In this document: positions 19,353-28,530 of the stretch, piece after piece
Layout of the letters: every line of letters starts with the position of its first letter
Position numbering within the stretch: the first letter of the stretch is position 1
Source of the DNA: an uncultured Pelagibacteraceae bacterium
Lineage (GTDB): Bacteria > Pseudomonadota > Alphaproteobacteria > Pelagibacterales > Pelagibacteraceae
Direction of reading: 5' to 3'
DNA length: 64,000 nt
Assembly: GCA_902543245.1 (NCBI GenBank)
Contig: CACBXQ010000001.1
Span: forward strand, 62,001 to 126,000
Notes under the pieces: model-generated
Database searches by the model: none
What the model saw: only the letters and a program-made list of their open reading frames with translations
What the model was told of the DNA's origin: nothing
Made by a program: the position numbers and the translations under genes

Positions 19353-20312
19353 TTATGTTTTTGCAAATAAATTAGTCAATTCGTAAACAATTGTTGCCGC
19401 TGCTAATGAAGTTACTTCTGCATGATCATAGGCTGGCGAAACTTCAACCACATCAGCAGATATTAAATTTAAACCAGAAAGTCCTCTTAAAACATTCACC
19501 ATTTCCCTTGTTGTCATTCCAGCAATTTCTGGTGTACCAGTTCCTGGAGCAAAAGCAGGATCTAATACATCGATGTCTATAGATAAATATAAAGCATTAT
19601 CTCCAACTCTTTTTCTAATTCTTTCAGCTATTTTATCAGTGCCCTCTGTTTGAAATTCATCACAATGAATAATTTTAAAACCAAAGCTTTCATCATTTTT
19701 TATATCTTCTCTGCTATAAAGTGGGCCTCTAATTCCTACATGCATTGATGCATCATCTAAAAACAAACCTTCCTCTCTAGCTCTTCTAAAAGGAGTTCCA
19801 TGTGTATAAGGAGCTCCAAAATATGTATCCCAAGTGTCAAGATGAGCATCAAAGTGTACTAACGAAACTGGTCCATTATTTTTTTTATTAATAGCTCTTA
19901 ATAACGGAACTGCAATTGTGTGATCTCCTCCTAAACTAATAATACCTCCAACTTTATCAAGCAACTCTGTTGCACCAGTTTCGATTTGCTTTATAGCTTC
20001 ATCTATACTGAATGGATTACATGAGATATCACCAGCATCTGCAACTTGTTGAACTTTAAAAGGTTCAACATCATAACTAGGATGATAATTTGTTCTTAAG
20101 TGTCTTGACGCTTGTCTTATACTTTGTGGTCCAAATCTTGCTCCTGGCCTGTAACTGGTTCCTGCATCAAAAGGAATACCTACAATCGCGACATCGCAAC
20201 TTTCAACGTCTCTAAGTTCAGGCAATCTTGCAAAAGTGCTAGGGCCAGCAAATCTAGGTACTTTTGTTCCACTTACTGGTTGGATAGGGTTTTTATTTCT
20301 ATTTTTTTTCAT
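19353..20312 (-). CDS. speB: Agmatinase/ureohydrolase family protein
   Basis: GGDHTIAVPLLRA, HFDAHLDTWDTY, HGTPFRRA, SIDIDVLDPAFAPGTGTPEIAGMTTRE (Mn ligands). Confidence 0.9.
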   Translation of the reverse strand: MKKNRNKNPIQPVSGTKVPRFAGPSTFARLPELRDVESCDVAIVGIPFDAGTSYRPGARFGPQSIRQASRHLRTNYHPSYDVEPFKVQQVADAGDISCNPFSIDEAIKQIETGATELLDKVGGIISLGGDHTIAVPLLRAINKKNNGPVSLVHFDAHLDTWDTYFGAPYTHGTPFRRAREEGLFLDDASMHVGIRGPLYSREDIKNDESFGFKIIHCDEFQTEGTDKIAERIRKRVGDNALYLSIDIDVLDPAFAPGTGTPEIAGMTTREMVNVLRGLSGLNLISADVVEVSPAYDHAEVTSLAAATIVYELTNLFAKT

Positions 20313-20324
20313 TTATATTTAGAT

Positions 20325-21062
20325 ATGAAATTTTTAAAAATTGTTTTTTTTACTTTTATATTAATTTCATCATCTAATGCTAACACAATATTTTACCTAA
20401 TCAAAATACCAAACCTTGAAATTTATGATGACACTGCTCAAAATGGTCTAAAATATCTTAAAGCAATTAAACCTTTTCAAGTAGGAATAAGAGATAATAA
20501 TGTTTCATGTTCAAATCCTAAAAAAGAATTACTAGAAAAAAAATATATTATTATAAGAAAGAATTTGGATAGGTATTCTTATGATTTTTTAGAAAAAATA
20601 AATTTTAAGTATGTCGTTTTATGTAAAAATTTATCAGTTGGTGGTATTGAAGCTGTCGGATTTTCCAATCCAGAAATGAAAACTATCCTCATAAACATAG
20701 GTATAAATACTTATGATTTGGGGCGTATATCTCATCATGAATTATTTCATATTATTAATGAAAATTTTAAAAATATATTTAATGAAATTGATTGGAAAGA
20801 TATTAATGAGGATAGTTTTTTATACTCAGAATGTTCCACTTGCTCAGAAAATTTTGGATTAGATTTAATTGAAAATCAAAATGGTTTCTTAAGTGAATAC
20901 TCAAAGTCTACTCCTGCTGAGGATATGGCTGAAATTTTTTCTTTCTTAATGACGAGAAATAGTAAAATAGCTACTATTGCCTCTAGTGATAAAATCATTA
21001 GAAAAAAAATTAATTTTATTAAAGATAATATTTATAAAATTGATAAAAATTTCAAATTTTAA
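20325..21062 (+). CDS. Secreted putative zinc metallopeptidase-like protein
   Basis: Signal peptide MKFLKIVFFTFILISSSNA; HHELFHIINE (HExxH) and downstream TPAEDMAEIFSF. The ORF-track start at 20112 is an antisense extension into the agmatinase gene. Confidence 0.6.
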   Translation: MKFLKIVFFTFILISSSNANTIFYLIKIPNLEIYDDTAQNGLKYLKAIKPFQVGIRDNNVSCSNPKKELLEKKYIIIRKNLDRYSYDFLEKINFKYVVLCKNLSVGGIEAVGFSNPEMKTILINIGINTYDLGRISHHELFHIINENFKNIFNEIDWKDINEDSFLYSECSTCSENFGLDLIENQNGFLSEYSKSTPAEDMAEIFSFLMTRNSKIATIASSDKIIRKKINFIKDNIYKIDKNFKF

Positions 21063-21065
21063 ATT

Positions 21066-21713
21066 ATGATAAAAAAAATTAAACAAACAAAATCAGAAAA
21101 AATTTTAATTATTTTTATTTCTTTGTTAGCAATATTTTCTTTTATTTTTTTTTTTTCAATTAAAAATAAATGCTTATTTGTTAAAAATAATGACCCTAGC
21201 AAAATTATTTTTGAAAATCGCAATAATATTGCAATTTTAAATGCAGAATGTGGAAATGTGATTATCGAATTATATCCTGATATTTCACCTAATACTGTGA
21301 AAAGATTTAAAGAATTAATTAAAGAAAAAAAATATGATCATGTAGCATTTCATAGAGTAATAAAAAATACTTTAGTTCAAGGTGGTGATTTGGAATTTGG
21401 AAGAAAAAATAATTTAAACTACACCTATTTAGGGACTGGAAGTTCAGGACTTGGATTGTTAAATACAGAAATAAGTAGAACTTTTAATTTTACAAAAGGT
21501 ACCGTTGGATTTGCAAGAACTAATAAAAAAAATACTGAAGATAGTCAATTCTTTATACTTCTAGTAGATGCTCCATTATTTAATGAGGAATTCACTCCTG
21601 TTGGAAAAGTTTTATATGGTTTAGATGTTCTTAAAAAAATTAAGTATGATGAAAAATCAGAATATGTTTTGAGGCCAGACTTTATACTAAAATTTAAGAT
21701 GTTAGTTGACTAA
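21066..21713 (+). CDS. Membrane-anchored cyclophilin-type peptidyl-prolyl isomerase
   Basis: N-terminal TM; YDHVAFHRVIKNTLVQGGDLEFG; GTVGFARTNKKNTEDSQFFILL; FTPVGKVLYGLDVLKKI. Confidence 0.9.
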   Translation: MIKKIKQTKSEKILIIFISLLAIFSFIFFFSIKNKCLFVKNNDPSKIIFENRNNIAILNAECGNVIIELYPDISPNTVKRFKELIKEKKYDHVAFHRVIKNTLVQGGDLEFGRKNNLNYTYLGTGSSGLGLLNTEISRTFNFTKGTVGFARTNKKNTEDSQFFILLVDAPLFNEEFTPVGKVLYGLDVLKKIKYDEKSEYVLRPDFILKFKMLVD

Positions 21714-23924
21714 CGGTTTTCCTGTTTTTAAAGTATGTTTAATTCTATCTTGAGTTTTGTTATTTTCTATTAGTCTCATAAATGACTCTAATTCTAGTTT
21801 ATACATGTCATCTTCTGATAGACTCTTATCAATAGTCGTATTACCTCCACTTAAAACATTTGCTAATTCTTTGCCAACTTCCATTCCGTGATCTAAAATT
21901 ATTTTTTCATTATATAATTTCTCTAAAGCAGATATCATTTTATCTTTTACTTCTTTTCCGGGTAAATTAAATTTTATTTCAGATGGAGCTTTAAATTCAT
22001 TATTGTCATCTAATATTTTTTTAGAAACCTCAAATAAACTATTTCTATTCATGATTTTTTTATCTTCTGGTCTTAAATATTTTAATGGTTCAGCTTCAAC
22101 TGGAGATGTAGCTGTTTTCGCATAACCAATAATATCAAATACTTTCAATGGTGCGAAATTTGGGTCTTTTTTGGCCTCTTCAGTATCAAGCCATCTTGCT
22201 AACATTTCCTTGCATCCTCCACCTGCTGGAACCAGACCAACCATTGTTTCTACTAATCCAATCACTATATTCGTATGAGATGCAACAAAATTACTTTGAA
22301 CTAAAACTTCAAAGCCGCCGCCCAAGGTTAAACCTGATGGAGCAGAGATCACAGGATAATTAGAATATTTAAGTTGTTTGCATGTATCCTGAAAATATTT
22401 TACAAATTTTTCGATTGATTTAAAATCACCTTTTTCAGCAAAGTTCATTGTATATGTAAGATTAACACCAGCTGAAAATTGCATACTTTCATTCATAATT
22501 ATTAAAGGTTTGTCAGTTGCTTTTTTTAAACAATCCATTGAATCATAATCTAGAGCATTTGCTTTTGTTGTAAATTCAACAATATTAAAATCTTTGAATC
22601 TATAAATTTCAGCAGAGTCATTTTTTTCTAGCTTTGTTGCTCTAGGTTTAATTTTTCCAAGCGTTTCTATGTTAGTGTAAAGTTGTCTTTCACCATAAAA
22701 GTTTTCATCTTTTGATTTAGATAAGTTTTCCAAAAATTTATTATTTTGAAAATTTTCTATTTTTGCAAAAAAATTATCAACACCAATTTCTTTTAACATT
22801 TCAAAAGGGCCTTTAACCCAGTTAAAACCTAATCTCATTGCTTCGTCTATATCATTAAATTTATCTGTAATTCCTGGAACCAGAGATGAAGCATATTTAA
22901 TTATTTTTGATATTACTGACCAAGCATATTCACCATATCTATCATTGCGATTTACTAAAGAAACTAAATCCACTTTATCAATTTTTAAGTCTATTTTTTT
23001 AGCTGTGGAATACTCCCCTGTTTCAAGATTTATAGCTTCAAGAACTTTTTTATTTTCAATTTTGTTCATTCTATAGAATCCACCTTTGCCTTTTCTTCCT
23101 GTGTATCCTGTTTCAATTAATTTTTTTACTAATGGTATTTCTTTTGCAACTATCTGAAATTCATCATTTTCTGGGAGTTCTTTGATAAAACTTTTTAATA
23201 CATCAGCCATTAAATCAATGCCTATAAGGTCATATAAACCAAAAACTCCTGTCTTTGGAATTCCCATAGGTCTACCAAAGATTGCATCAGCCTCCTCAAT
23301 GCTTAATTTCATTCTAAATGCTTCCGTCATTGCAACTTGCATTGCATAAACTCCAATTCTATTACCAAGAAAACCTGGAGTGTCATTGCATATTATTGCT
23401 CCTTTGCCTAAATCTTCTTCACAAAATTCTTTTAAATAGTTGATTTTGTCTAAATCATTATGTTTATTTTTAACTATTTCTAATAATCCCATGTATCTAA
23501 CGGGATTAAAAAAATGCGTTATACAAAAATCTTTTTTGTCATCATCAGATAATTTTTCAGCTAAAATATCTAAAGGTATTGATGAAGTATTTGAGGAAAC
23601 AATTGATCCATTTTTTCTATGTTTAAAGATTTTTTCATAAATATTGTGTTTGATGTCTATTCTTTCTACTACAGCTTCTACTATCCAGTCAGCATTTTTA
23701 ACTAAATCAAAGTTTTCATTTATGTTTCCAACGTTAATTTGATTTATCTTTGATTTATCTAATAATAAAGGTGGTCTGGATTTATGAATTCTCTCTCTTG
23801 CTTTTTCGCTTATTTCAGTGGTTAAATCTAACAATGTAACTGGAATATTTGCATTGCATAATTGAGCAGCAATTCCACTTCCCATTGTCCCCGAGCCAAT
23901 TACAACTACATTATTAATTTTCAT
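21702..23924 (-). CDS. 3-hydroxyacyl-CoA dehydrogenase/enoyl-CoA hydratase fusion (FadN/YusL-like order)
   Basis: N-terminal VVVIGSGTMGSGIAAQLCNANIPVTLLD; THFFNPVRYMGLLEIV; C-terminal crotonase segment SAPSGLTLGGGFEVLVQSN...GLVPAGGGCKEML. Confidence 0.9.
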   Translation of the reverse strand: MKINNVVVIGSGTMGSGIAAQLCNANIPVTLLDLTTEISEKARERIHKSRPPLLLDKSKINQINVGNINENFDLVKNADWIVEAVVERIDIKHNIYEKIFKHRKNGSIVSSNTSSIPLDILAEKLSDDDKKDFCITHFFNPVRYMGLLEIVKNKHNDLDKINYLKEFCEEDLGKGAIICNDTPGFLGNRIGVYAMQVAMTEAFRMKLSIEEADAIFGRPMGIPKTGVFGLYDLIGIDLMADVLKSFIKELPENDEFQIVAKEIPLVKKLIETGYTGRKGKGGFYRMNKIENKKVLEAINLETGEYSTAKKIDLKIDKVDLVSLVNRNDRYGEYAWSVISKIIKYASSLVPGITDKFNDIDEAMRLGFNWVKGPFEMLKEIGVDNFFAKIENFQNNKFLENLSKSKDENFYGERQLYTNIETLGKIKPRATKLEKNDSAEIYRFKDFNIVEFTTKANALDYDSMDCLKKATDKPLIIMNESMQFSAGVNLTYTMNFAEKGDFKSIEKFVKYFQDTCKQLKYSNYPVISAPSGLTLGGGFEVLVQSNFVASHTNIVIGLVETMVGLVPAGGGCKEMLARWLDTEEAKKDPNFAPLKVFDIIGYAKTATSPVEAEPLKYLRPEDKKIMNRNSLFEVSKKILDDNNEFKAPSEIKFNLPGKEVKDKMISALEKLYNEKIILDHGMEVGKELANVLSGGNTTIDKSLSEDDMYKLELESFMRLIENNKTQDRIKHTLKTGKPLVN

Positions 23925-23985
23925 GAAATAAACTAATAGATTTTTAAAATCGTATTGTCAATATGTTACAAAAGATAATAGATTG

Positions 23986-24840
23986 TTATCTGTTAATTCC
24001 TCTAATCCTTTCAGATCTTCTTCTTAATAGTTCGGCTGTTACTAAAATTAAAGTTGATAAAATAATTAAACAAGTTGCAACAGCTAAAATTGTTGGACTG
24101 AGTTGTTCTCTTAAGCCAGTCCACATTTGAACTGGAATTGTTGTGTTGTCTAATCCAGCTAAAAATAATACAACAACAACTTCATCAAATGATGTTACAA
24201 ACGCAAACAAACCTCCAGAGATTACTCCAGGTAAAATAAGAGGAAGAGTTATTTTCATAAAAGTATTTACAGGGGTGCTTCCTAAACTTGCAGCTGCTCT
24301 AGTTACACTATGATCAAATCCTGAAAGTGTAGCTGTAACAGTAATAACAACAAAAGGTGTACCTAGAACTATATGTGCTAAAATTATACCAGTATGAGTA
24401 GCTGCTAATCCGACCTTAGCCATAAAGAAAAAGATCGCAACACCTGAAATTATTAATGGAACAATCATTGGTGAAATCAAAGCTGCCATAATAATTCCTT
24501 TAAATGGCATATATCTACTACTCAGACCCAAGGCTGCAACTGTTCCAAGTAAAACAGAACCTAAAGTTGCAAAAATTGCAATTATAAAACTATTTTTTGC
24601 AGCAAGACCCCATGGGTTTTTTGTTCCATAAATCATATCTTGATACCATCTCAATGAAAAAGCATCTGGATCTAATCTTTTCATTCCATCTGAAAAAACT
24701 AAAAATTCTTCTGCATTAAAAGAAAGTGGAAAAATAACAAAGAGTGGTGCTATTAAAAAGAAAAATACAAATGTACAAATCGATAAATAAATATAATGCC
24801 AAATCCTATAACGTGTCTCTGTATACTTTGGTAAAGCCAT
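23986..24840 (-). CDS. potC: ABC transporter permease (PotC-like)
   Basis: Polytopic; permease EAA-like region TRAAASLGSTPVNTFMKITLPLILPGVISG. Confidence 0.88.
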   Translation of the reverse strand: MALPKYTETRYRIWHYIYLSICTFVFFFLIAPLFVIFPLSFNAEEFLVFSDGMKRLDPDAFSLRWYQDMIYGTKNPWGLAAKNSFIIAIFATLGSVLLGTVAALGLSSRYMPFKGIIMAALISPMIVPLIISGVAIFFFMAKVGLAATHTGIILAHIVLGTPFVVITVTATLSGFDHSVTRAAASLGSTPVNTFMKITLPLILPGVISGGLFAFVTSFDEVVVVLFLAGLDNTTIPVQMWTGLREQLSPTILAVATCLIILSTLILVTAELLRRRSERIRGINR

Positions 24841-24843
24841 AAA

Positions 24844-26097
24844 TTATCCTAATTTAATATTATCAATTCCTACTAATTTATTATAAACCCAATAAACTGC
24901 TAAAACGCCAGCAAGTAACATTAGTCCCATAGCTGATGCAAAACTCCAATCTAAAGTACTCTTCATATGAAATGCAATTTGATTACTTATTAATGTACCT
25001 GAGGCACCACCAACTAGTGCTGGAGTAATATAATATCCAATAGCTAATATAAATACCAACAAACATCCTGCACCTATTCCAGGAATTGTTAAGGGAAAAT
25101 ATATTTTAAAAAATGTAACAAATGGTGTGCCACCAAGAGATTTACCTGCTCTCATTAAACTTGGGGAAATTGTTTTCATTACACTGTACAATGGCAAAAC
25201 CATGAAGGGTAATAAAATTTGTGTCATGGCTACGTAAGTTCCAGTTTTATTGTACATCATTTCGGGGCGGTTATCGTCTGCAACTAATCCTGTAAATACA
25301 AAAAAATCATTCACTATTCCTTGTTGTTGAAGGAGTATCATCCAACTCGCAGTTCTAACTAATAGTGAAGTCCAAAATGGCAATAATACACAAATCATCA
25401 ATAAATTGCTGTATTTCATTGGCAGTGTAGCAAGTAGATAGGCGATTGGATATGCCATTAAAAAACAAAAAACTGTTACAAAAAAAGCAACTTCAAGTGT
25501 TCTAGTCCATAAAATTCTATGAATTCTTCTATCTTCAGAAACTTGAACAATATTACCGTCTTCGTTTTCATACATGTCAATACCTTTTAGATATTTAGAA
25601 TATGAGTATTCAGGAGCTCGTCTCTTAATCGCTCTCCAATAATCAACATCTCTCCATCTTTTATGTACCGCCATAATTTGTTCTTTATAATTACCTTCTG
25701 TGAATTTTTTTTGTTTTCTAGCTAATTTTTTAAGAACACTTTTAAATCCATTTTTTTCATAATTAAGTTGCGTAGATAGTTTTCCAGCAGTTTTGTTTTC
25801 TACTAAAATCTTATAATCTAGATAAAATGCTTCAAAAACTTCCTCTGATGGAAGTTCTTTTCCGTCCCATTTTTCCATAGCAACGTATGTCTTGGGTAGC
25901 ATTTTAGATACCATGCGATCATCAATACTTCTAAACAACATTTCTCCAATTGGAAAAACATATGTAATAAGTAAAAAGAATAATAATGGTGCTACAAGTA
26001 AAAATGCTTTTATTTTATTTTTTCTTTCAGATTTTTTTAGACTTTCCTCTAGGGGAATCCCGTCTGTAGTAAGTATTTTTTTTGTCTCGGAGCTCAT
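24844..26097 (-). CDS. potB: ABC transporter permease (PotB-like) with long periplasmic insertion
   Basis: LMRAGKSLGGTPFVTFFKIYFPLTIPGIGAG; about 140-aa hydrophilic region between TM1 and TM2. Confidence 0.88.
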   Translation of the reverse strand: MSSETKKILTTDGIPLEESLKKSERKNKIKAFLLVAPLLFFLLITYVFPIGEMLFRSIDDRMVSKMLPKTYVAMEKWDGKELPSEEVFEAFYLDYKILVENKTAGKLSTQLNYEKNGFKSVLKKLARKQKKFTEGNYKEQIMAVHKRWRDVDYWRAIKRRAPEYSYSKYLKGIDMYENEDGNIVQVSEDRRIHRILWTRTLEVAFFVTVFCFLMAYPIAYLLATLPMKYSNLLMICVLLPFWTSLLVRTASWMILLQQQGIVNDFFVFTGLVADDNRPEMMYNKTGTYVAMTQILLPFMVLPLYSVMKTISPSLMRAGKSLGGTPFVTFFKIYFPLTIPGIGAGCLLVFILAIGYYITPALVGGASGTLISNQIAFHMKSTLDWSFASAMGLMLLAGVLAVYWVYNKLVGIDNIKLG

Positions 26098-26104
26098 AAA
26101 ATAA

Positions 26105-26128
26105 AAAGGGCGGTAAAAACCGCCCTTT
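26105..26128 (-). terminator. Hairpin between potD and potB (partial terminator/mRNA-stabilising)
   Basis: AAAGGGCGGT-aaaa-ACCGCCCTTT perfect 10-bp stem; on the minus strand followed by TTTTTATTTT directly before the potB ATG. Confidence 0.75.
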
Positions 26129-26164
26129 AATATTATAATATAATTTAGATATATAAAACCTAAA

Positions 26165-27280
26165 TTATAGACCTGCCTTCATTGCTTCCCATTTTTCACC
26201 TAGCTCTGTTCCGTTGTCAGCCCAGTATTCAGCGTTTACTAAGAAGTATGATTTTAAGTTAGCTGGCGCTGTTGGCATATGAGGTACCATGTTAGTTTTA
26301 CCATCTTTGTACCAAGGCTCTCCTGCTTCCATAACTGCAATTGAAGATTTTCTCCAAGGAGCATAAGCAATATATTTTGCACTTCCTGCTAACATTTCTG
26401 TACTAGTCATCATAGCAAGTGCTTTTTTAGCGTCTGCTTCGTTAGGTCCACCTTTAACTAATGCAAAATATTCATAGTCAAGACCTTGACCATCCCATAC
26501 TTGCACTATAGGAGCACCTTCTCCGATTGTAGCATTAAAAAATCTACCATTCCAACCTGTAGCCATTACTACTTCACCACTCATCAATAATTCTGGTGGT
26601 TGAGCACCTGCAGACCAAAATACACATCCGCCATTTGGATCAGTACAAAGCTCTTTAATTTTATTCATAGCTCTGTCTACTCCACCTTCAGCTTCAAGTT
26701 TATTGTAAATATTTTCTCCACCTTTTCCCATTTTTACACCATCTGCAGCTAATGCTATTTCTAAATTTGTCAAAGCACTTTTGTAGATAGCTCTTTTTCC
26801 TGGGAATTTTTTTGTGTTAAAGAAATCTTTTATAGTTTTTGGAGTTCCTTTAACATTTTCACTGTTGTATGCATAGTTCCAAGAATATAAAATATTTCCT
26901 ACAGCACATTTACTTGGCATGTCTGTAAAGAAGTCTTCACTAGCTGGCGTACCATCTGGTGCTGGTGGAAAATCTTTATCAAAATCAAATTCAACAAAAA
27001 TTCCTTCATCACATCCGTTGATAGTGTCGTATGCGAAAACATCCATGATGTCCCATGTAATAGCCCCTGCTTCTTTTTGAGCTTTAATCTCTGACAATCC
27101 GCCAGAATAATCAACCCAGTCAATTGGTACACCCAATTTTGCAGCAGTAGGATCTCCATAGCCTAACTTTTGACTTTCTGTATAAGCTCCACCCCAAGAT
27201 GCAACAACTACTGCAAATGCTGATGAAGTAATAGAAAGAGTAAAAGTAAGAGCTAATAATAGTTTACTTAATTTTTTCAT
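26165..27280 (-). CDS. potD: ABC transporter substrate-binding protein (PotD/spermidine-putrescine-like)
   Basis: Signal peptide MKKLSKLLLALTFTLSITSSAFA; VVVASWGGAYTESQKLGYG; strong GGAGG SD. Confidence 0.9.
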   Translation of the reverse strand: MKKLSKLLLALTFTLSITSSAFAVVVASWGGAYTESQKLGYGDPTAAKLGVPIDWVDYSGGLSEIKAQKEAGAITWDIMDVFAYDTINGCDEGIFVEFDFDKDFPPAPDGTPASEDFFTDMPSKCAVGNILYSWNYAYNSENVKGTPKTIKDFFNTKKFPGKRAIYKSALTNLEIALAADGVKMGKGGENIYNKLEAEGGVDRAMNKIKELCTDPNGGCVFWSAGAQPPELLMSGEVVMATGWNGRFFNATIGEGAPIVQVWDGQGLDYEYFALVKGGPNEADAKKALAMMTSTEMLAGSAKYIAYAPWRKSSIAVMEAGEPWYKDGKTNMVPHMPTAPANLKSYFLVNAEYWADNGTELGEKWEAMKAGL

Positions 27281-27288
27281 TTATCCTC

Positions 27289-27298
27289 CGTTTAAACG
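27289..27298. promoter_or_regulatory. Palindrome CGTTTAAACG immediately upstream of potD SD
   Basis: Minus strand reads AACGTTTAAACGGAGGATAAATG; shares the GTTTAAAC core with the amt leader. Confidence 0.4.
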
Positions 27299-27315
27299 TT
27301 TTTTTATAAAAAGTT

Positions 27316-27344
27316 ATTACAACAAGTATAAAAAATGGAGTCAA
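27316..27344 (-). promoter_or_regulatory. Candidate sigma70-like promoter for potD
   Basis: Minus strand TTGACT-N17-TGTAAT in a 121-bp gap between co-oriented potA and potD. Confidence 0.45.
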
Positions 27345-27401
27345 TAGTTACTTTTTGTAATACTTGATTTGTAATGGTTCTAATATATTAATTTGAAGTG
27401 A

Positions 27402-28490
27402 TTATTTTGGGTCTAAAGCTCTACAATCATGACTATCCCATCCAATATTAATTTCGTTACCAAGTTTTATATCCATTCTTGCTGAACTATTTGGGACTTT
27501 TAATATAAATTCTGAATTTCCTAACATATTAACTCGAACTCTGGTGTGATCACCGTGATAAATAACTTCCTCAATCTTACCTTTATGTTTATTTTGCATA
27601 TTCTCTTTAGGATCTATAATCGCTCTCTCAGGTCTTAATGAAACAATTGTTTTTTCGCCTTTTGCTTTTACTCTAATTGGATTTGCTAAAATCTCTGTTC
27701 CGTTTCCTAATTTAACTTTACATTGATTTTTATTTATATCTGTCACTTCACCTGCAAAAGTATTATTCTCTCCTATAAACTCAGCAACAAAAGAATTAAC
27801 AGGTTCTTCATATAATTTGTCTGGACTCGATAATTGCTGAACTTTACCATCGTTAAATACTGCAATTCTATTTGACATAGTCAAAGCTTCACCTTGGTCA
27901 TGTGTAACATAAACAACTGTAACGCCAATACTTTCATGAATATGTTTTATTTCGTACTGCATACTTTCTCTTAAATTTTTATCTAATGCTCCTAATGGCT
28001 CATCCATTAATACAACTTTTGGATCAAAAACTAAGGCTCTAGCAACAGCAACTCTTTGTTGTTGTCCACCAGATAATTGTCCAGGCATTCTTTGTCCAAA
28101 TTCAGAAAGAGAAACCATTGCTAATGCTTTATCAACTTTTTTATCAATTTCATCTTTAGGGACTTTTCTAACTTTTAATGGGAAAGCTAAATTTTCGTAA
28201 ACTGTCATATGAGGGAATAGTGCATAATTTTGAAATACCATTCCTATCCCTCTTTTATGAGGAGGTATGTTTGATATAGGATTAGTTTCTAAAAAGATTT
28301 CCCCATTAGTAGGTGTTTCAAAACCAGCAAGCATCATTAAACATGTAGTTTTGCCTGAACCTGATGGACCAAGCATAGTTATGAATTCACCTTCAGCAAT
28401 ATCTAAATTTAAATCTTTTACAACTAAAACTTTACCGTCATAGCTTTTGTCTACTTTATCGAATCTGACGAATTGCTCATTCTTAGACAT
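27402..28490 (-). CDS. potA: ABC transporter ATP-binding protein (PotA-like)
   Basis: LGPSGSGKTTCLMMLAGFE, LSGGQQQRVAVARAL, VLMDEPLGALD; TOBE-like C-terminus. Confidence 0.95.
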   Translation of the reverse strand: MSKNEQFVRFDKVDKSYDGKVLVVKDLNLDIAEGEFITMLGPSGSGKTTCLMMLAGFETPTNGEIFLETNPISNIPPHKRGIGMVFQNYALFPHMTVYENLAFPLKVRKVPKDEIDKKVDKALAMVSLSEFGQRMPGQLSGGQQQRVAVARALVFDPKVVLMDEPLGALDKNLRESMQYEIKHIHESIGVTVVYVTHDQGEALTMSNRIAVFNDGKVQQLSSPDKLYEEPVNSFVAEFIGENNTFAGEVTDINKNQCKVKLGNGTEILANPIRVKAKGEKTIVSLRPERAIIDPKENMQNKHKGKIEEVIYHGDHTRVRVNMLGNSEFILKVPNSSARMDIKLGNEINIGWDSHDCRALDPK

Positions 28491-28530
28491 TGCGATTTAA
28501 AACATTTGTGAGATCGTTTTTCAAGCTCTT

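Noticed and set aside
20112-20324. N-terminal 71-residue extension of ORF 20112..21062
   Set aside because: It is antisense to the agmatinase N-terminus, has no homologous look, and a signal peptide starts cleanly at ATG 20325.
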